Assembly: GCF_900177375.1 (NCBI RefSeq)
Contig: NZ_FWZU01000003.1
Coordinates: forward strand, 248,001-312,000
DNA length: 64,000 nt
Reading direction: 5' to 3'
Source: Desulfovibrio gilichinskyi
Lineage (GTDB): Bacteria; Desulfobacterota; Desulfovibrionia; Desulfovibrionales; Desulfovibrionaceae
Both the position numbers and the translations under genes were made by a program. Below are positions 15,582-25,161 of the stretch, piece by piece. The notes under the pieces are model-generated. The model worked only from the letters and a program-made list of their open reading frames with translations, was not told the DNA's origin and made no database searches. Positions within the stretch are counted from its first letter, which is position 1. The number at the start of each line of letters is the position of its first letter.

Positions 15582-17249
15582 CTAGCCGTTCTTTTTCGGT
15601 TCGTGACAGGATGAACAGTCGGTAGAAGCAGGCTTCGTGAGTTTCATGCTTTTGTGACAGGTCATACACTGGCCATGATAGGCTGCCTTGAGAGCCGGAC
15701 GTCCGTCTATTTCTTTAACTGACGCATTAGCATGACAGCTTGCACAACTCGGAGGTGTCTTGGATGCAGGGCTGTTGTGATGACAGCTTGCACAGACAGT
15801 CAGAGGAGAGTTGTGGAACGAGTTCGCTAGTGGACTGCTTTTTATGTTCTTCACCAAAGTGAGAATTATCTTACGGTGGGGAAGTTTGCTTGCCTTATAT
15901 TCGTTTTCCAGAGCGTTGATGGTAACGAATTCAGGGATATCAGCAGTATCGAGCATTGTCGGAGAAGTAGGTCTTTCGGAGATGAGGTCTGCAGCAAGCT
16001 CAGCCTTGGCGGAGGCGTCAAGAGTTGCCGGATTTGTATCACCTTTAGGACCGTTGTGGCAGACAACGCAGGATTCTTTGGATTTTAGAGCTGCTTTAGG
16101 CATCAACTCATGGCAACCTGCACAATTGGGATCTTTCTGCTTGATGGCATGACAACCTACGCAGCTGCGTGCGCTGTCAGGATTGTGCATAGCCTGATCC
16201 AGAGAAACGAATCCACCTTCTTTGGAACCGCGGTCGGTGTGACATTCCGAACATGATTTCTTTAAAGTTTTGTGGTGGCATGATGCACATGAATCTGTAA
16301 CGTTTTCATGAGCTTTGTGGTTGAAAGCAACAGGAATCATTTCGCCTTTGGCAGCTTCGTTGCCGACGGTTCCTTTTGGAGCCGGAGCAGTCAGAAGTAC
16401 TGCGTCAGGCTGCTTTCTCGGGAGACGCGGTAATGTTCCGCCCATTTTTTTCAGCAACTTGGCGTCGTCAGCTTTAATGTCTGCGGCTTCAGCAAGACCA
16501 TGACATCCGGCACACTGAACAGGGCCGTATTTTTGGGCTTTGGCTGCTGCAAGGTCTTTGTGGCAGGTTATACACTGCTCATGGAAAGCTTCTGAAGTGT
16601 TTGTTTTTACATCACCTTCAGGTTTGGCAGTATGACAGGTCACGCACCCTTCTTCCTGTCCTTTTACGTATACGAGCTTCTGTGTTGCTTTATCGTATTC
16701 GTGGTGACAGCTTCCGCAGTTAGTGTCCTGGCCCTTATCATTTTTAATGATTTTTGAGTCCCAGTGGCGGAAATGCAAGGTGTTATCCATGCGTGCTGCT
16801 GCGTGTTCCGCTTTAACTTCGGGGTCAACCTGATGGCAACTGCGACATTCACCGACCTGAGGTCCGGTTTTTTTGCCTGCTGCTGCTTCTTTGGTATGAC
16901 AGCTGATACAGCCGTTGTGGTAAATTTCCTTAAGCTGGTCAGGATTGCCGTTCTCGACTCTCATAAATTTGAGCGAGGTTTTGCCGTCCTTCTTTTTCTG
17001 GTGACAAGCAGTACAGTCCTTACCCTGTTCTGCTAATGCCTTTGTGTGTGCATCATGTAGAAACACAACCGCAGGCAATTCCAGTTTCTGCTGAGCAGCA
17101 ATAGTGTCGATCATAATTAGATCCGGACGCTCATTGCTTTCATCTTGCGGGGTTCCTACCATACTCATCGCTTCCAAATGGAAGCCGAGCACCCCGACAA
17201 GGATGATCAGAAGACTGGACAATCGCAATAATTTTTTTCCGTTTGCCAT
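15582..17249 (-). CDS. hmcA: High-molecular-weight cytochrome c HmcA, 16 haems
   Basis: 555 residues from ATG 17249, preceded by GAGGGG 9 nt upstream; a TTG at 17270 would add seven residues. The N-terminal hydrophobic stretch LLRLSSLLIILVGVLGF is the export signal or anchor. I count sixteen CXXCH motifs, the full number known for HmcA, with His-rich stretches supplying distal ligands. It acts in the periplasm, taking electrons from hydrogenases through type I cytochrome c3 and passing them to HmcB and across the membrane. First gene of the hmc operon. About 610 nt of non-coding sequence with repeated dyads precede it. Confidence 0.97.
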   Translation of the reverse strand: MANGKKLLRLSSLLIILVGVLGFHLEAMSMVGTPQDESNERPDLIMIDTIAAQQKLELPAVVFLHDAHTKALAEQGKDCTACHQKKKDGKTSLKFMRVENGNPDQLKEIYHNGCISCHTKEAAAGKKTGPQVGECRSCHQVDPEVKAEHAAARMDNTLHFRHWDSKIIKNDKGQDTNCGSCHHEYDKATQKLVYVKGQEEGCVTCHTAKPEGDVKTNTSEAFHEQCITCHKDLAAAKAQKYGPVQCAGCHGLAEAADIKADDAKLLKKMGGTLPRLPRKQPDAVLLTAPAPKGTVGNEAAKGEMIPVAFNHKAHENVTDSCASCHHKTLKKSCSECHTDRGSKEGGFVSLDQAMHNPDSARSCVGCHAIKQKDPNCAGCHELMPKAALKSKESCVVCHNGPKGDTNPATLDASAKAELAADLISERPTSPTMLDTADIPEFVTINALENEYKASKLPHRKIILTLVKNIKSSPLANSFHNSPLTVCASCHHNSPASKTPPSCASCHANASVKEIDGRPALKAAYHGQCMTCHKSMKLTKPASTDCSSCHEPKKNG

Positions 17250-17424
17250 GATATCGATCCCCTCTCTCAAAGCATTGGACGTTGCAGCTTTATACTTAGC
17301 GTCCTTTGTTGCCTCTCCTCGTGAATTTCCGGATTTTCCGACTCATAATCCCTCATAGGGAGCAGCCGATATAAAAAAATCCGGACACACCGATTCGACG
17401 CGCCTCATTCCCTATCAATGCAGG

Positions 17425-17484
17425 AGGTATTAATACCTCCTCTTTAGATAGGTATTTTTACCTGCTCGATAGGTATGTTAATAT
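17425..17484 (-). promoter_or_regulatory. Candidate hmc operator: repeated AGGTA-N4-TACCT dyads
   Basis: Two perfect 14-bp dyads AGGTA-N4-TACCT lie at 17425-17438 and 17450-17463 (25 bp between centres). The first is embedded in a 20-bp palindrome (17422-17441). A third half-site AGGTA is at 17471-17475. GATAGGTAT recurs at 17447-17455 and 17468-17476, exactly 21 bp apart. They sit 180-235 nt upstream of hmcA, just downstream of a possible -35 TTGACG (17499-17494) that lacks a convincing -10. A dimeric repressor such as Rrf2 is the natural candidate. Nothing else was recognised in 17250-17775. Confidence 0.6.
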
Positions 17485-17775
17485 TTATAGTCTCGTCAAG
17501 GGGGGGCGTGATAAAAAACGCTTCTCTTTTCTTGTAAATAACCGACTTAAACCGTCTGATTTCAAGTTACAGTTAAAAAAAGTATTTGCTGTAACAATAG
17601 GGTTTTTAAGCCTTTTTAAAAATAAACATGCGGACAGTTATTTTATGCGATTTTAGGAGTCTTTTCTTTGGTGCAATGCAAGTTTCTATTGAATAACTAT
17701 TTAATATATTGATTAAATAATTAGATGTGATTTAGAAGAATTGATGTCTGAAAAAAAATTTAAACATAAAAAAAA

Positions 17776-17801
17776 GATCCTGTGAAAGGAATCACAGGAT
17801 C
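17776..17801 (-). terminator. Intrinsic terminator of the lipoprotein gene
   Basis: A 10-bp stem GATCCTGTGA/TCACAGGATC with a 6-nt loop is followed on the minus strand by nine T residues. It lies 60 nt after the stop codon of the lipoprotein gene. Confidence 0.9.
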
Positions 17802-17860
17802 GTAAAATTTCGATAGGAGTGAGTAATATTAAATAAGGCATTTCGTCCGGAAGTTGAAGT

Positions 17861-18376
17861 CTATTTTGGTGATCTATATTTTGACTCAGCAGTTTTTTGG
17901 ATTGAGCTTTGTGAAGTGTTTGAAATGCCGGCTAAACCATTATTTCGCTTTTTTTCATATTTCTGAGCATCTTTCGAAAGAGGTATAATCGTTTGTACTT
18001 CTTCATGTTCATTATATAAAATTTTGTAAGACATTTTATTTCCGTCAGCGACTGATTCTACGGGAGTTCCTACCACTTCCCATAAACCGCATGTAAAAAC
18101 ATCAGCAACGCCATGAAATAAGGCTCGTCCTGCTTTCGCTCCGCCTGAGTAGCCGTCAACAAATGAAAAAACATCATATTCTACTGAGCCGTCAGCTCGC
18201 TTAACTGTGCTGACAGGCTGTCCGAATTCTCCGAGCATTACTGATCTGGGTTGCCCCTCAATGATCATAGACATTTCTTTGCCGTCCGGCTGATTAGCCG
18301 CCATATAAACTGAACATCCGCTAACGCTTAATGACATTCCTAATAACAATAATAAAAATATAGCTTTTAACTTCAT
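17861..18376 (-). CDS. Predicted lipoprotein of unknown function
   Basis: 171 residues. A signal peptide of about 20 residues ends in the lipobox LSVSGC (Cys 21), so the mature protein is lipid-anchored. The middle part, LGEFGQPVSTVKRADGSVEYDVFSFVDG, has the GxP...DGxxxYxVF pattern of small BamE/SmpA-like outer-membrane lipoproteins, but I cannot assign it to a family. The C-terminus is Lys/Ser-rich. It appears to be a single-gene unit with its own terminator at 17776. No functional context is offered by the neighbours. Confidence 0.8.
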   Translation of the reverse strand: MKLKAIFLLLLLGMSLSVSGCSVYMAANQPDGKEMSMIIEGQPRSVMLGEFGQPVSTVKRADGSVEYDVFSFVDGYSGGAKAGRALFHGVADVFTCGLWEVVGTPVESVADGNKMSYKILYNEHEEVQTIIPLSKDAQKYEKKRNNGLAGISNTSQSSIQKTAESKYRSPK

Positions 18377-18636
18377 AACAATTTTACCTCAATAAATTAT
18401 AAGTTTATTTCGTACAAAAATATCTGTTTATTTGTATTAATATATCGTGTCAATAATTATAAAATAGTAATTTTTATATTATTGGAGAGTGTATAAGAGT
18501 GTTTTGCAGTTTTAGTTTAAGAGACGAATGGCAGAAAAAAGTCTTATCAAGCTATCGAGTTGAGTAACAAAATCCGCATTTGGGAGACTCAACTTATAGT
18601 CGTAATTGCGTAATTTTTTTGTCAAATTCCATAAAA
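18377..18636. other. AT-rich intergenic stretch
   Basis: Very AT-rich sequence containing the upstream region of the lipoprotein gene (minus strand). No ORF with a plausible ribosome-binding site and no strong hairpin apart from the tRNA terminator that follows. Confidence 0.6.
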
Positions 18637-18669
18637 AAAGGCTGGTTAACATTATGTTAACCAGCCTTT
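18637..18669 (-). terminator. Terminator of tRNA-Pro(GGG)
   Basis: A 14-bp perfect stem AAAGGCTGGTTAAC/GTTAACCAGCCTTT with a 5-nt loop is followed on the minus strand by seven T residues, 14 nt after the tRNA 3' end. Confidence 0.92.
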
Positions 18670-18683
18670 ATATCGAGCCTTTT

Positions 18684-18760
<77 letters not shown>

Positions 18761-19026
18761 ACTCGGAGGGGTTTGATATTGAATTGTTTTTTATAAGTCA
18801 ACTTTTTTATCTATTTTGATATGTAAGTAATTGATCACCGTTATTTTTAGGGTTTTACTTATGACCGCAATTTTTACCTTTTTTAATATTATTTTAGTTG
18901 TTACAAGAGAGTGTCTATTTGGCTCTTTTTAAAGGACATAGATTGTTATTATAATTAGTTAGTGTATTATTATTATGAATAACCGCCTTAGATTTTATTG
19001 TATTTAATTTATTTGGAGGAATTACT

Positions 19027-21192
19027 TTGAGAAATTTAAATCTTCGTTGGAAAATAATGATAATTCTGGCAATCGTTGTACCTGTAATTATAGGTCTTAC
19101 ATTGATTCAGGAAAATATCTTTATTAATAAAATGCGTGACGGTGCCGAAAAACAAGGCATTGAAATGGCGCAAAGTTATGCGAATAAGATAGATACTGAT
19201 ATGACTGGAGCTATGACCTCCGCGCGTACTATTGCCCTCATAGTTGAAGGAATGGCCGCGAAGAAAGGTCACGATTCCAGAGAAGTTTTACTGGGATCAG
19301 TCAAAAATTTTCTTAAGGACCATGAAGAATTTCTTGGTACCTATATTGCTTTAGAGCCGAATGCTCTCGACGGAAGAGATGATGATTTTAAAGGAGCTGA
19401 ATTTCATAATCCTGACGGAAGATTCGTTCCATGGGTATACCGTGATTCCGGTCAGCTCAAAGTAATACCCAGCGTAGGTTATGATAAGGATAATGCCGAT
19501 GGTGCATGGTACTTTCTACCTAAAAAGAATGATGGTGAGATTGTCATGGAACCTTACGCATATGCAATCGGCGACAAAAATGTGTTAATGGTCGACATGA
19601 TTTCTCCCATAAATCTTGACGGTAAATTCATAGGTGTTGCCGGGGTTGATTTCCCGATGAATACCATTGATAAATTTATAAACAGTCTTGACGTTTTCGG
19701 GACAGGATATGCCTTTTTGCTGTCCAACAGCGGACGGTATATGGCTCATCCCCAAAGCAAAGAATATGTTGAAGGGGAAAAGAATTTCTTCACAGATGAA
19801 AATATAAGTGCATCTATCAGAGCAGAGGTAAAAGATCAGGTCCTCAAAGGAAAGGTTTATGCACAGTACGAAACATCGGACAACGGGGCTACTTATTATG
19901 TATTCGTTCCGATTATTTTAGGGAGGTCTCATAGCCCACTGATTTTGGGATTAAGTATCCCGATGAATCATGTCCTCGCTGAGGCCAAAGATTTAAGCAA
20001 TATGATGCTTGGCTTGGGGCTTGCCGGGATAATTTTAGTGATAATCGCGATATTTTTGATTTCTAATTCAATTACGAAACCGCTGCATGCGACGGTTGGT
20101 GCGCTTGAAGCGATAGCTGACGGTGACTTTACTGTTCGCCTTCCTGCAAAATCTACCGATGAGATCGGGAGAATGCAGGGTTCGGTTAACGGCATGACTG
20201 AAAAACTTGAACAGGGCATTACTGAAATCAAGGAAAAGCAGGCCATGGCCGAGGAAAAAACTCTGATAGCTGAAAAAGCTGTTGCGCAGGCGACTGAAGC
20301 ACAGGCAAGAGCTGAATGTGCAAAAGTTGAAGGAATGCATATGGCTGCTGACAGGCTTGAAAGTATTGCTGAGCGCAATTCAGCCGGGTCAAAAGATATG
20401 CTTTCTCAGTCGCAGGAAATTGAGAACGGCAGCCAACTGCAACGTGAAAGAATTCATTCAACAGCTACCGCTATGGAAGAAATGAATGCAACAGTTCTCG
20501 AAGTTGCCAGAAATGCCGGAGATACTGCCGAGCAGGTTAATCAATCTAAGAACAGTGCACTTGAAGGTTCAAAAGTAATCACCGAAACAGTCAGATCGAT
20601 GGACGCAATCCAGAAACAGGCAGAAAATCTGAAAGTGGATATGGGGAAACTGGGACAGCAGGCGCATGACATCGGAACCATTATGAATGTAATTGAAGAT
20701 ATTGCAGACCAGACCAATCTGCTTGCTCTGAACGCCGCTATTGAAGCAGCCCGTGCCGGCGAAGCCGGAAGAGGATTTGCAGTTGTAGCTGATGAAGTTA
20801 GAAAGCTCGCTGAAAAAACGATGGGAGCGACTAAGGAAGTCGGTGATTCTATCGGAGGCATACAGAAGGTAGCGCAGGCGAATATTAAGAATATGGATTC
20901 CGTTGTAGATAACATCTCGACAGCTACAGAGCTTTCCCGAAATTCAGGTAGCGTCTTTGATCAGATTGTTCAGGGCGTTGAACTTTCATCTGAAAGGATT
21001 CGAAGCATTGCTACTGCCGCAGAAGAGCAGTCAGCTACCTCTGAAGAAATTAACCGTTCGATTGATGAAATTAATCAAATCGCAATGCAGACCGCAGAAG
21101 CCGCGGCAGAAGCCAGTTCAGCCGCTGAAGATATGTCCAGACAGGCTGATGAACTGATCACAATCATTGCAGATATGAAGGCCGAGAAGTAG
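19027..21192 (+). CDS. Methyl-accepting chemotaxis protein with dCache-type sensor
   Basis: 721 residues. TM1 (about 9-27), a long periplasmic domain with Cache features (WYFLPKKNDGEIVMEPYAY, GVAGVDFPM), TM2 near 320-340, HAMP (about 342-395), a coiled segment, then the MCP signalling domain with its conserved hairpin tip IEDIADQTNLLALNAAIEAARAGE near residues 555-580. It would bind a small ligand outside and control CheA in the membrane array. The start is a TTG with a near-perfect GGAGGA 6 nt upstream. No CheR/CheB pentapeptide at the C-terminus. Monocistronic, ended by a terminator at 21215. Confidence 0.94.
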   Translation: MRNLNLRWKIMIILAIVVPVIIGLTLIQENIFINKMRDGAEKQGIEMAQSYANKIDTDMTGAMTSARTIALIVEGMAAKKGHDSREVLLGSVKNFLKDHEEFLGTYIALEPNALDGRDDDFKGAEFHNPDGRFVPWVYRDSGQLKVIPSVGYDKDNADGAWYFLPKKNDGEIVMEPYAYAIGDKNVLMVDMISPINLDGKFIGVAGVDFPMNTIDKFINSLDVFGTGYAFLLSNSGRYMAHPQSKEYVEGEKNFFTDENISASIRAEVKDQVLKGKVYAQYETSDNGATYYVFVPIILGRSHSPLILGLSIPMNHVLAEAKDLSNMMLGLGLAGIILVIIAIFLISNSITKPLHATVGALEAIADGDFTVRLPAKSTDEIGRMQGSVNGMTEKLEQGITEIKEKQAMAEEKTLIAEKAVAQATEAQARAECAKVEGMHMAADRLESIAERNSAGSKDMLSQSQEIENGSQLQRERIHSTATAMEEMNATVLEVARNAGDTAEQVNQSKNSALEGSKVITETVRSMDAIQKQAENLKVDMGKLGQQAHDIGTIMNVIEDIADQTNLLALNAAIEAARAGEAGRGFAVVADEVRKLAEKTMGATKEVGDSIGGIQKVAQANIKNMDSVVDNISTATELSRNSGSVFDQIVQGVELSSERIRSIATAAEEQSATSEEINRSIDEINQIAMQTAEAAAEASSAAEDMSRQADELITIIADMKAEK

Positions 21193-21214
21193 GCTGATTC
21201 TAAATACTTATTGA

Positions 21215-21244
21215 AAAGTGACCGAAAGCAATTTCGGTCACTTT
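21215..21244 (+). terminator. Intrinsic terminator of the chemoreceptor gene
   Basis: A 13-bp perfect stem (AAAGTGACCGAAA paired with TTTCGGTCACTTT) closed by a GCAA loop and followed by T residues. It lies 23 nt after the stop codon, between convergent genes. Confidence 0.93.
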
Positions 21245-21265
21245 TTTTTGCAGCAGAGAATAATT

Positions 21266-22762
21266 TTAAATAAGTTCATCAGCTTCATTATAGTTTGGAT
21301 TTTCTAAACTGAGGCTGACTATATCTGCTGATAAAGTTTTTTTAGGTTTTACTCCCAGCTCTTTCAAAAGTTCTGTCTGTCTAACAATGTTCCCTTTACC
21401 GGATGTCAGCTTGCCATAGGCGTTATCGTATGCGCTTTGCGCTTGGCCCAGACGTTCTCCCACCCTTGTGAGATCTTCGACAAATCCCACAAATTTATTA
21501 TATAATTCAGCGCCCCTGTGGGCTATTTCCTGTGCGTTCCGGCTTTGCTGTTCCTGCCTCCATAAGTGTGCAACTGTGCGGATAACGAAGAGCAGAGTGC
21601 TTGGACTTACAATCAATACATTTTTATTCCACGCGTCCTGCCACATGGTAGCATCTTGGGTACTGCCGAGTATGAAAGCTGATTCAATAGGTACAAACAT
21701 GATTACGAAGTCCAGCGATTCCAAACCGTACAGCAACTGATAATTCTTTCCTGACAGTCCTTTGATGTGTGTCCGCATTGAATCAAGATGGCGTTTAAGT
21801 GCATTGTTCCGGCTGTTGTCATCTTCTGCGTTAACGTAATCATTATAACCGTTGAGTGATACTTTTGCGTCGACAATCAGATGCCTGCTGTCCGGCAGAT
21901 GTACAACTACGTCAGGCATTGCGCGTGATCCGTCATTTCTGGTATGGTTTTCCTGAACATCATATTCCTGCCCTTTGCGCAGGCCGGACATTTCGAGAAC
22001 CCGTTCTAAAATAAGTTCACCCCAGTTACCCTGAGTTTTAGTCTGTCCTTTGAGAGCCTTAGTTAAATTATGAGCATCCGCTGAAAGCTGCTGATTAAGC
22101 TCCATTAATTGTTTAACCTGTTCAGAAAGAGCACTTCGATCTTTACTCTCCTGCAAATAAACTTCTTCAACTTTTCCCTGAAAATCACCGATTTTTGCTT
22201 TCAATGGTGTGAGAAGCTGATTTAAATTTGTTTGATTCTGTTCAGTAAATTTTTTTGTTTTTTCTTCGAGAATATCATTTGCAAGGGCTTTAAACTGGTT
22301 GGAAAGTTCTTCCCTTGCACTGCTCAGCAGAGCAATTTTTTCAATGCTTTGTTGGCGTTCATTCTCGAGTTCTGTCTGTAATCTTGCTCTGCTTCTCACT
22401 AGCTTTTGTTGGGTTTCTAAAAATCCGCTTTGCTCTTTTTGAAGTGTTTTAATTAATTCATCGGCCTTATTAAGTTGCTCCGATTGTGAATTGATTGTGG
22501 ATTCACTTGAACCGTTTTTTTCACGCAGGTCGGCAAGATCATGGTTGAGGGCAGATACTTCATCTTGAGCGTGTGCTAATTCCTGACTCAGTTCTGGGAT
22601 ACGTGTAAGGCGCTCTTCTAACTGCGTTAGCCGGTTTCGCGCGTTCAGATTCGCCAGAGTCATTCTGTTAAAATGGAAGACTAAAGCACCGATGATGCCG
22701 ACAATTAATCCGGCTAAAAACAGAAACGGTTCAACAGGTAAAGAATAAATATATTCGAGCAC
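21266..22762 (-). CDS. rmuC: DNA recombination protein RmuC
   Basis: 498 residues. An N-terminal membrane anchor (about 13-30), a long Gln/Glu-rich coiled coil (about 45-215), then the RmuC nuclease-like domain with TKTQGNWGELILERVLEMSGLRKGQEYDVQ and MPDVVVHLPDSRHLIVDAKVSL, the PD-(D/E)xK-like core. In E. coli RmuC limits rearrangements at inverted repeats; its biochemical activity is uncertain. Length matches the family. It converges on the chemoreceptor gene and seems to stand alone. Confidence 0.94.
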   Translation of the reverse strand: MLEYIYSLPVEPFLFLAGLIVGIIGALVFHFNRMTLANLNARNRLTQLEERLTRIPELSQELAHAQDEVSALNHDLADLREKNGSSESTINSQSEQLNKADELIKTLQKEQSGFLETQQKLVRSRARLQTELENERQQSIEKIALLSSAREELSNQFKALANDILEEKTKKFTEQNQTNLNQLLTPLKAKIGDFQGKVEEVYLQESKDRSALSEQVKQLMELNQQLSADAHNLTKALKGQTKTQGNWGELILERVLEMSGLRKGQEYDVQENHTRNDGSRAMPDVVVHLPDSRHLIVDAKVSLNGYNDYVNAEDDNSRNNALKRHLDSMRTHIKGLSGKNYQLLYGLESLDFVIMFVPIESAFILGSTQDATMWQDAWNKNVLIVSPSTLLFVIRTVAHLWRQEQQSRNAQEIAHRGAELYNKFVGFVEDLTRVGERLGQAQSAYDNAYGKLTSGKGNIVRQTELLKELGVKPKKTLSADIVSLSLENPNYNEADELI

Positions 22763-22987
22763 AGCGTTTTTCCTTGGATAGTTATCATTTTAAGTCTTAG
22801 AGTTTAGATTGCTGTACTATAATTTTTGATGTTGATTAACAAGCTTGGGCGTGCGTGGGGTGTGATACACTTTGTTTTTTTAAAAAAGCGGAGATGAAAG
22901 TTTAGTTGCTGCTGGTGAGATATAAATGTAATTTGTAATAAGCTACTCTTAAAATCAAGGGTATGCTGCTGAAAAAGGAGGAATGTA

Positions 22988-23728
22988 ATGAGCGAGTTAA
23001 GCAAAACAGCTATTGTTACTGGCGGTTCGCGCGGTATTGGCAGAGCGATTTCTATGCGTTTAGCTGAAGATGGTTTTTCTGTTGTTGTCAATTATCTTGG
23101 CAATGAAAAAGAAGCAGAAAGAACCGTTTCAGATATAATCAATAATGGCGGGAAAGCAAAAGCTATAAAGGGTGATGTTGGACGAGTTGAAGATGTCTCT
23201 AGAATGTTTGTTACGGCAATGGAGACTTTTGGTAGTGTTGATGTTGTGGTGAATAGTGCCGGGATAATGCCGCTTATGCACATTAAGGGTGCGGATATGG
23301 ATATCTTCGACAAAGTAATAAATGCGAATCTTCGAGGGGCTTTCATCGTTTTAGGGCAAGCTGCGGAATATCTGCAAAGTGGCGGGAGAATAATTGCCTT
23401 GTCATCAAGCGTTATCGGGCCGGCTTTCCCTGGGTACGGACCATATATCGCAGCCAAAGCTGGGGTTGAAGGTTTAGTGCGAGTGCTGGCTAATGAACTT
23501 CGCGGTCAGGGTATTTCTGTTAATGCTATTGCCCCCGGACCTATTGGAACGGAATTATTCTATGCAGGTAAAACCGAGGAACAGATTGCTAAAATCGGTA
23601 GTATGGCTCCGCTGGAACCACGTCTTGGCACACCGGAAGAAATAGCAGCTGCGGTTTCGTTTTTGGCTGGACCTGATGGCAAATGGGTCAATGCGCAGGT
23701 GCTACGTGTTAACGGTGGCTTTGCATAA
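22988..23728 (+). CDS. Short-chain dehydrogenase/reductase (FabG-like)
   Basis: 246 residues of the classical SDR family. The cofactor loop TGGSRGIGRA is at about 10-19, NSAG near 88, Ser near 140 in ALSSSV, and catalytic Y153 and K157 in YIAAK. The C-terminus VNAQVLRVNGGFA is typical of the 3-oxoacyl reductase-like group. Substrate cannot be told from sequence, and no fatty-acid genes are nearby, so it is probably not the housekeeping FabG. AAGGAGGA precedes the ATG. Monocistronic with its own terminator. Confidence 0.9.
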   Translation: MSELSKTAIVTGGSRGIGRAISMRLAEDGFSVVVNYLGNEKEAERTVSDIINNGGKAKAIKGDVGRVEDVSRMFVTAMETFGSVDVVVNSAGIMPLMHIKGADMDIFDKVINANLRGAFIVLGQAAEYLQSGGRIIALSSSVIGPAFPGYGPYIAAKAGVEGLVRVLANELRGQGISVNAIAPGPIGTELFYAGKTEEQIAKIGSMAPLEPRLGTPEEIAAAVSFLAGPDGKWVNAQVLRVNGGFA

Positions 23729-23773
23729 TCTTTGAAGGAGATAACAGTATAATTTGTAGTTAGTTATACTACA

Positions 23774-23810
23774 AAATGCGGTTTGCCAGAATTTCTGGCG
23801 TACCGCATTT
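23774..23810 (+). terminator. Intrinsic terminator of the SDR gene
   Basis: A two-part hairpin: outer stem AAATGCGGT/ACCGCATTT and inner stem GCCAGAA/TTCTGGC, followed by eight or more T residues. Confidence 0.93.
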
Positions 23811-23873
23811 TTTTTACATGTGATTTAAATATAAATGTTTGTAAAAATATCCAATGATAGGGTATGAATAAGC

Positions 23874-25145
23874 ATGACAGAATCTTCAATTGATAAAACC
23901 TCATCACTGACCTTAGTCCCTCAGACCTCCTCTGTCGCATTCAGAGGCTCTCTTCTTCATCATGTTGCGCATGAATTTTTTTCCAACAGCGCGCATTTTC
24001 CGCTGGCGAATATTTTGCTTGAAGCTTTGCTGCATGGGCAGGAAATTCTTTTTGAACCGGATCTATACGCTTTATTGTGTGGAAGTCTGATTCAGGCATG
24101 GTTTTTAGGTTTATGGGAATTTAAAGGGAAGAATCGTAAATTTATAGGCAATCTCATCGGTCCTGCTGTGTATACTGTTATTGAATTTATGTTTGACGGA
24201 ATGGCGTTTTTCGAAGGTTTTAATCACTGGGCCTATTGGGGATTTTCAATTTTGATCGGATTATTTTCATTCCTCGGAACAAAGTTTGACGGCAAGACCG
24301 GGGAGTTATTTATAGTCCTTGAAAATTTAGTGCGCACTTTAATAATGCTGGGGATGTATTGGATTTTTGAAATTCTTTCCAAACCGGTTAATATTTCACC
24401 TTCGGTCTTCTTTACAGACGGAAGTCACGTTTTTTTTGCCTCAGTAGTAGTGATGCTCGGCATCATTATTGGCTTGGAACGGGTTAATTCCATGATGCAT
24501 ATGGAAAAGGTGGTTGAACTGACCGACCGTCTGGGCGAATATTCAGAATGGTTACTTGGCCGAGAGCTGCTCAGCCGCGCTTTATCTGATCCTGAAACTT
24601 CTCTAGGGTTACGACGGCGGGAAAGGTATGTACTTTTTATGGACATACGCGGATTCACTGCTTGGAGCGAGCTTCATTCCCCTGAAGTTGTCGTAGGTAT
24701 GCTGAACAGGTATTTCTCGTTATCCGAAGATGTCTGGCAACGTTTCCAAGCGGTAAAAGCCAAATACACAGGTGATGAAGTTATGGCGGTGTTTTCTGAT
24801 GGTGAGCAGGCTATTAAAGCTGCTCTTGTGTTTACAGCCGTGGTGGGAAAGCTGCTTTCAGAAATATATCTGTCCGTCGGTATAGGTGTTCATTACGGAC
24901 CGCTTATGGAAGGGGCTTTGGGCAGCTCTAAGGTTAAGGCTTATGATGTAATCGGTGATACCGTAAATACTGCTAAAAGATTGTGTGACCATGCAGAACC
25001 AGGTGAAATACTTGTTTCTAGGGAAGTGCTTGCCTCATTGCAAAGTGGTTTAAACAGCTGGTTTAAAGCGGAGCAAAGCAGATTTATTCAGGCAAAAGGA
25101 AAGCGTGAACTTATCGAAGTTTTTCCGCTGCTTAAAGGTGACTGA
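23874..25145 (+). CDS. Membrane-bound class III adenylate cyclase
   Basis: 423 residues. The N-terminal half (about 55-215) holds about six hydrophobic helices; a short linker leads to a class III cyclase domain (about 245-415). Metal-binding Asp residues are in LFMDIRGFTAW and KYTGDEVMAVF, the Lys before TGDE fits adenine specificity, and the transition-state Asn and Arg are in DTVNTAKRL. All catalytic positions appear present, so it should make cAMP. The signal sensed by the membrane part is unknown. The SD is weak. It converges with a diguanylate cyclase gene only 16 nt away. Confidence 0.88.
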   Translation: MTESSIDKTSSLTLVPQTSSVAFRGSLLHHVAHEFFSNSAHFPLANILLEALLHGQEILFEPDLYALLCGSLIQAWFLGLWEFKGKNRKFIGNLIGPAVYTVIEFMFDGMAFFEGFNHWAYWGFSILIGLFSFLGTKFDGKTGELFIVLENLVRTLIMLGMYWIFEILSKPVNISPSVFFTDGSHVFFASVVVMLGIIIGLERVNSMMHMEKVVELTDRLGEYSEWLLGRELLSRALSDPETSLGLRRRERYVLFMDIRGFTAWSELHSPEVVVGMLNRYFSLSEDVWQRFQAVKAKYTGDEVMAVFSDGEQAIKAALVFTAVVGKLLSEIYLSVGIGVHYGPLMEGALGSSKVKAYDVIGDTVNTAKRLCDHAEPGEILVSREVLASLQSGLNSWFKAEQSRFIQAKGKRELIEVFPLLKGD

Positions 25146-25161
25146 AAGATTCAGTTAATTG

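Noticed and set aside
17422-17441. The 20-bp palindrome as a transcription terminator
   Set aside because: No T run on either side and it lies upstream of hmcA rather than after a gene; an operator is more likely.
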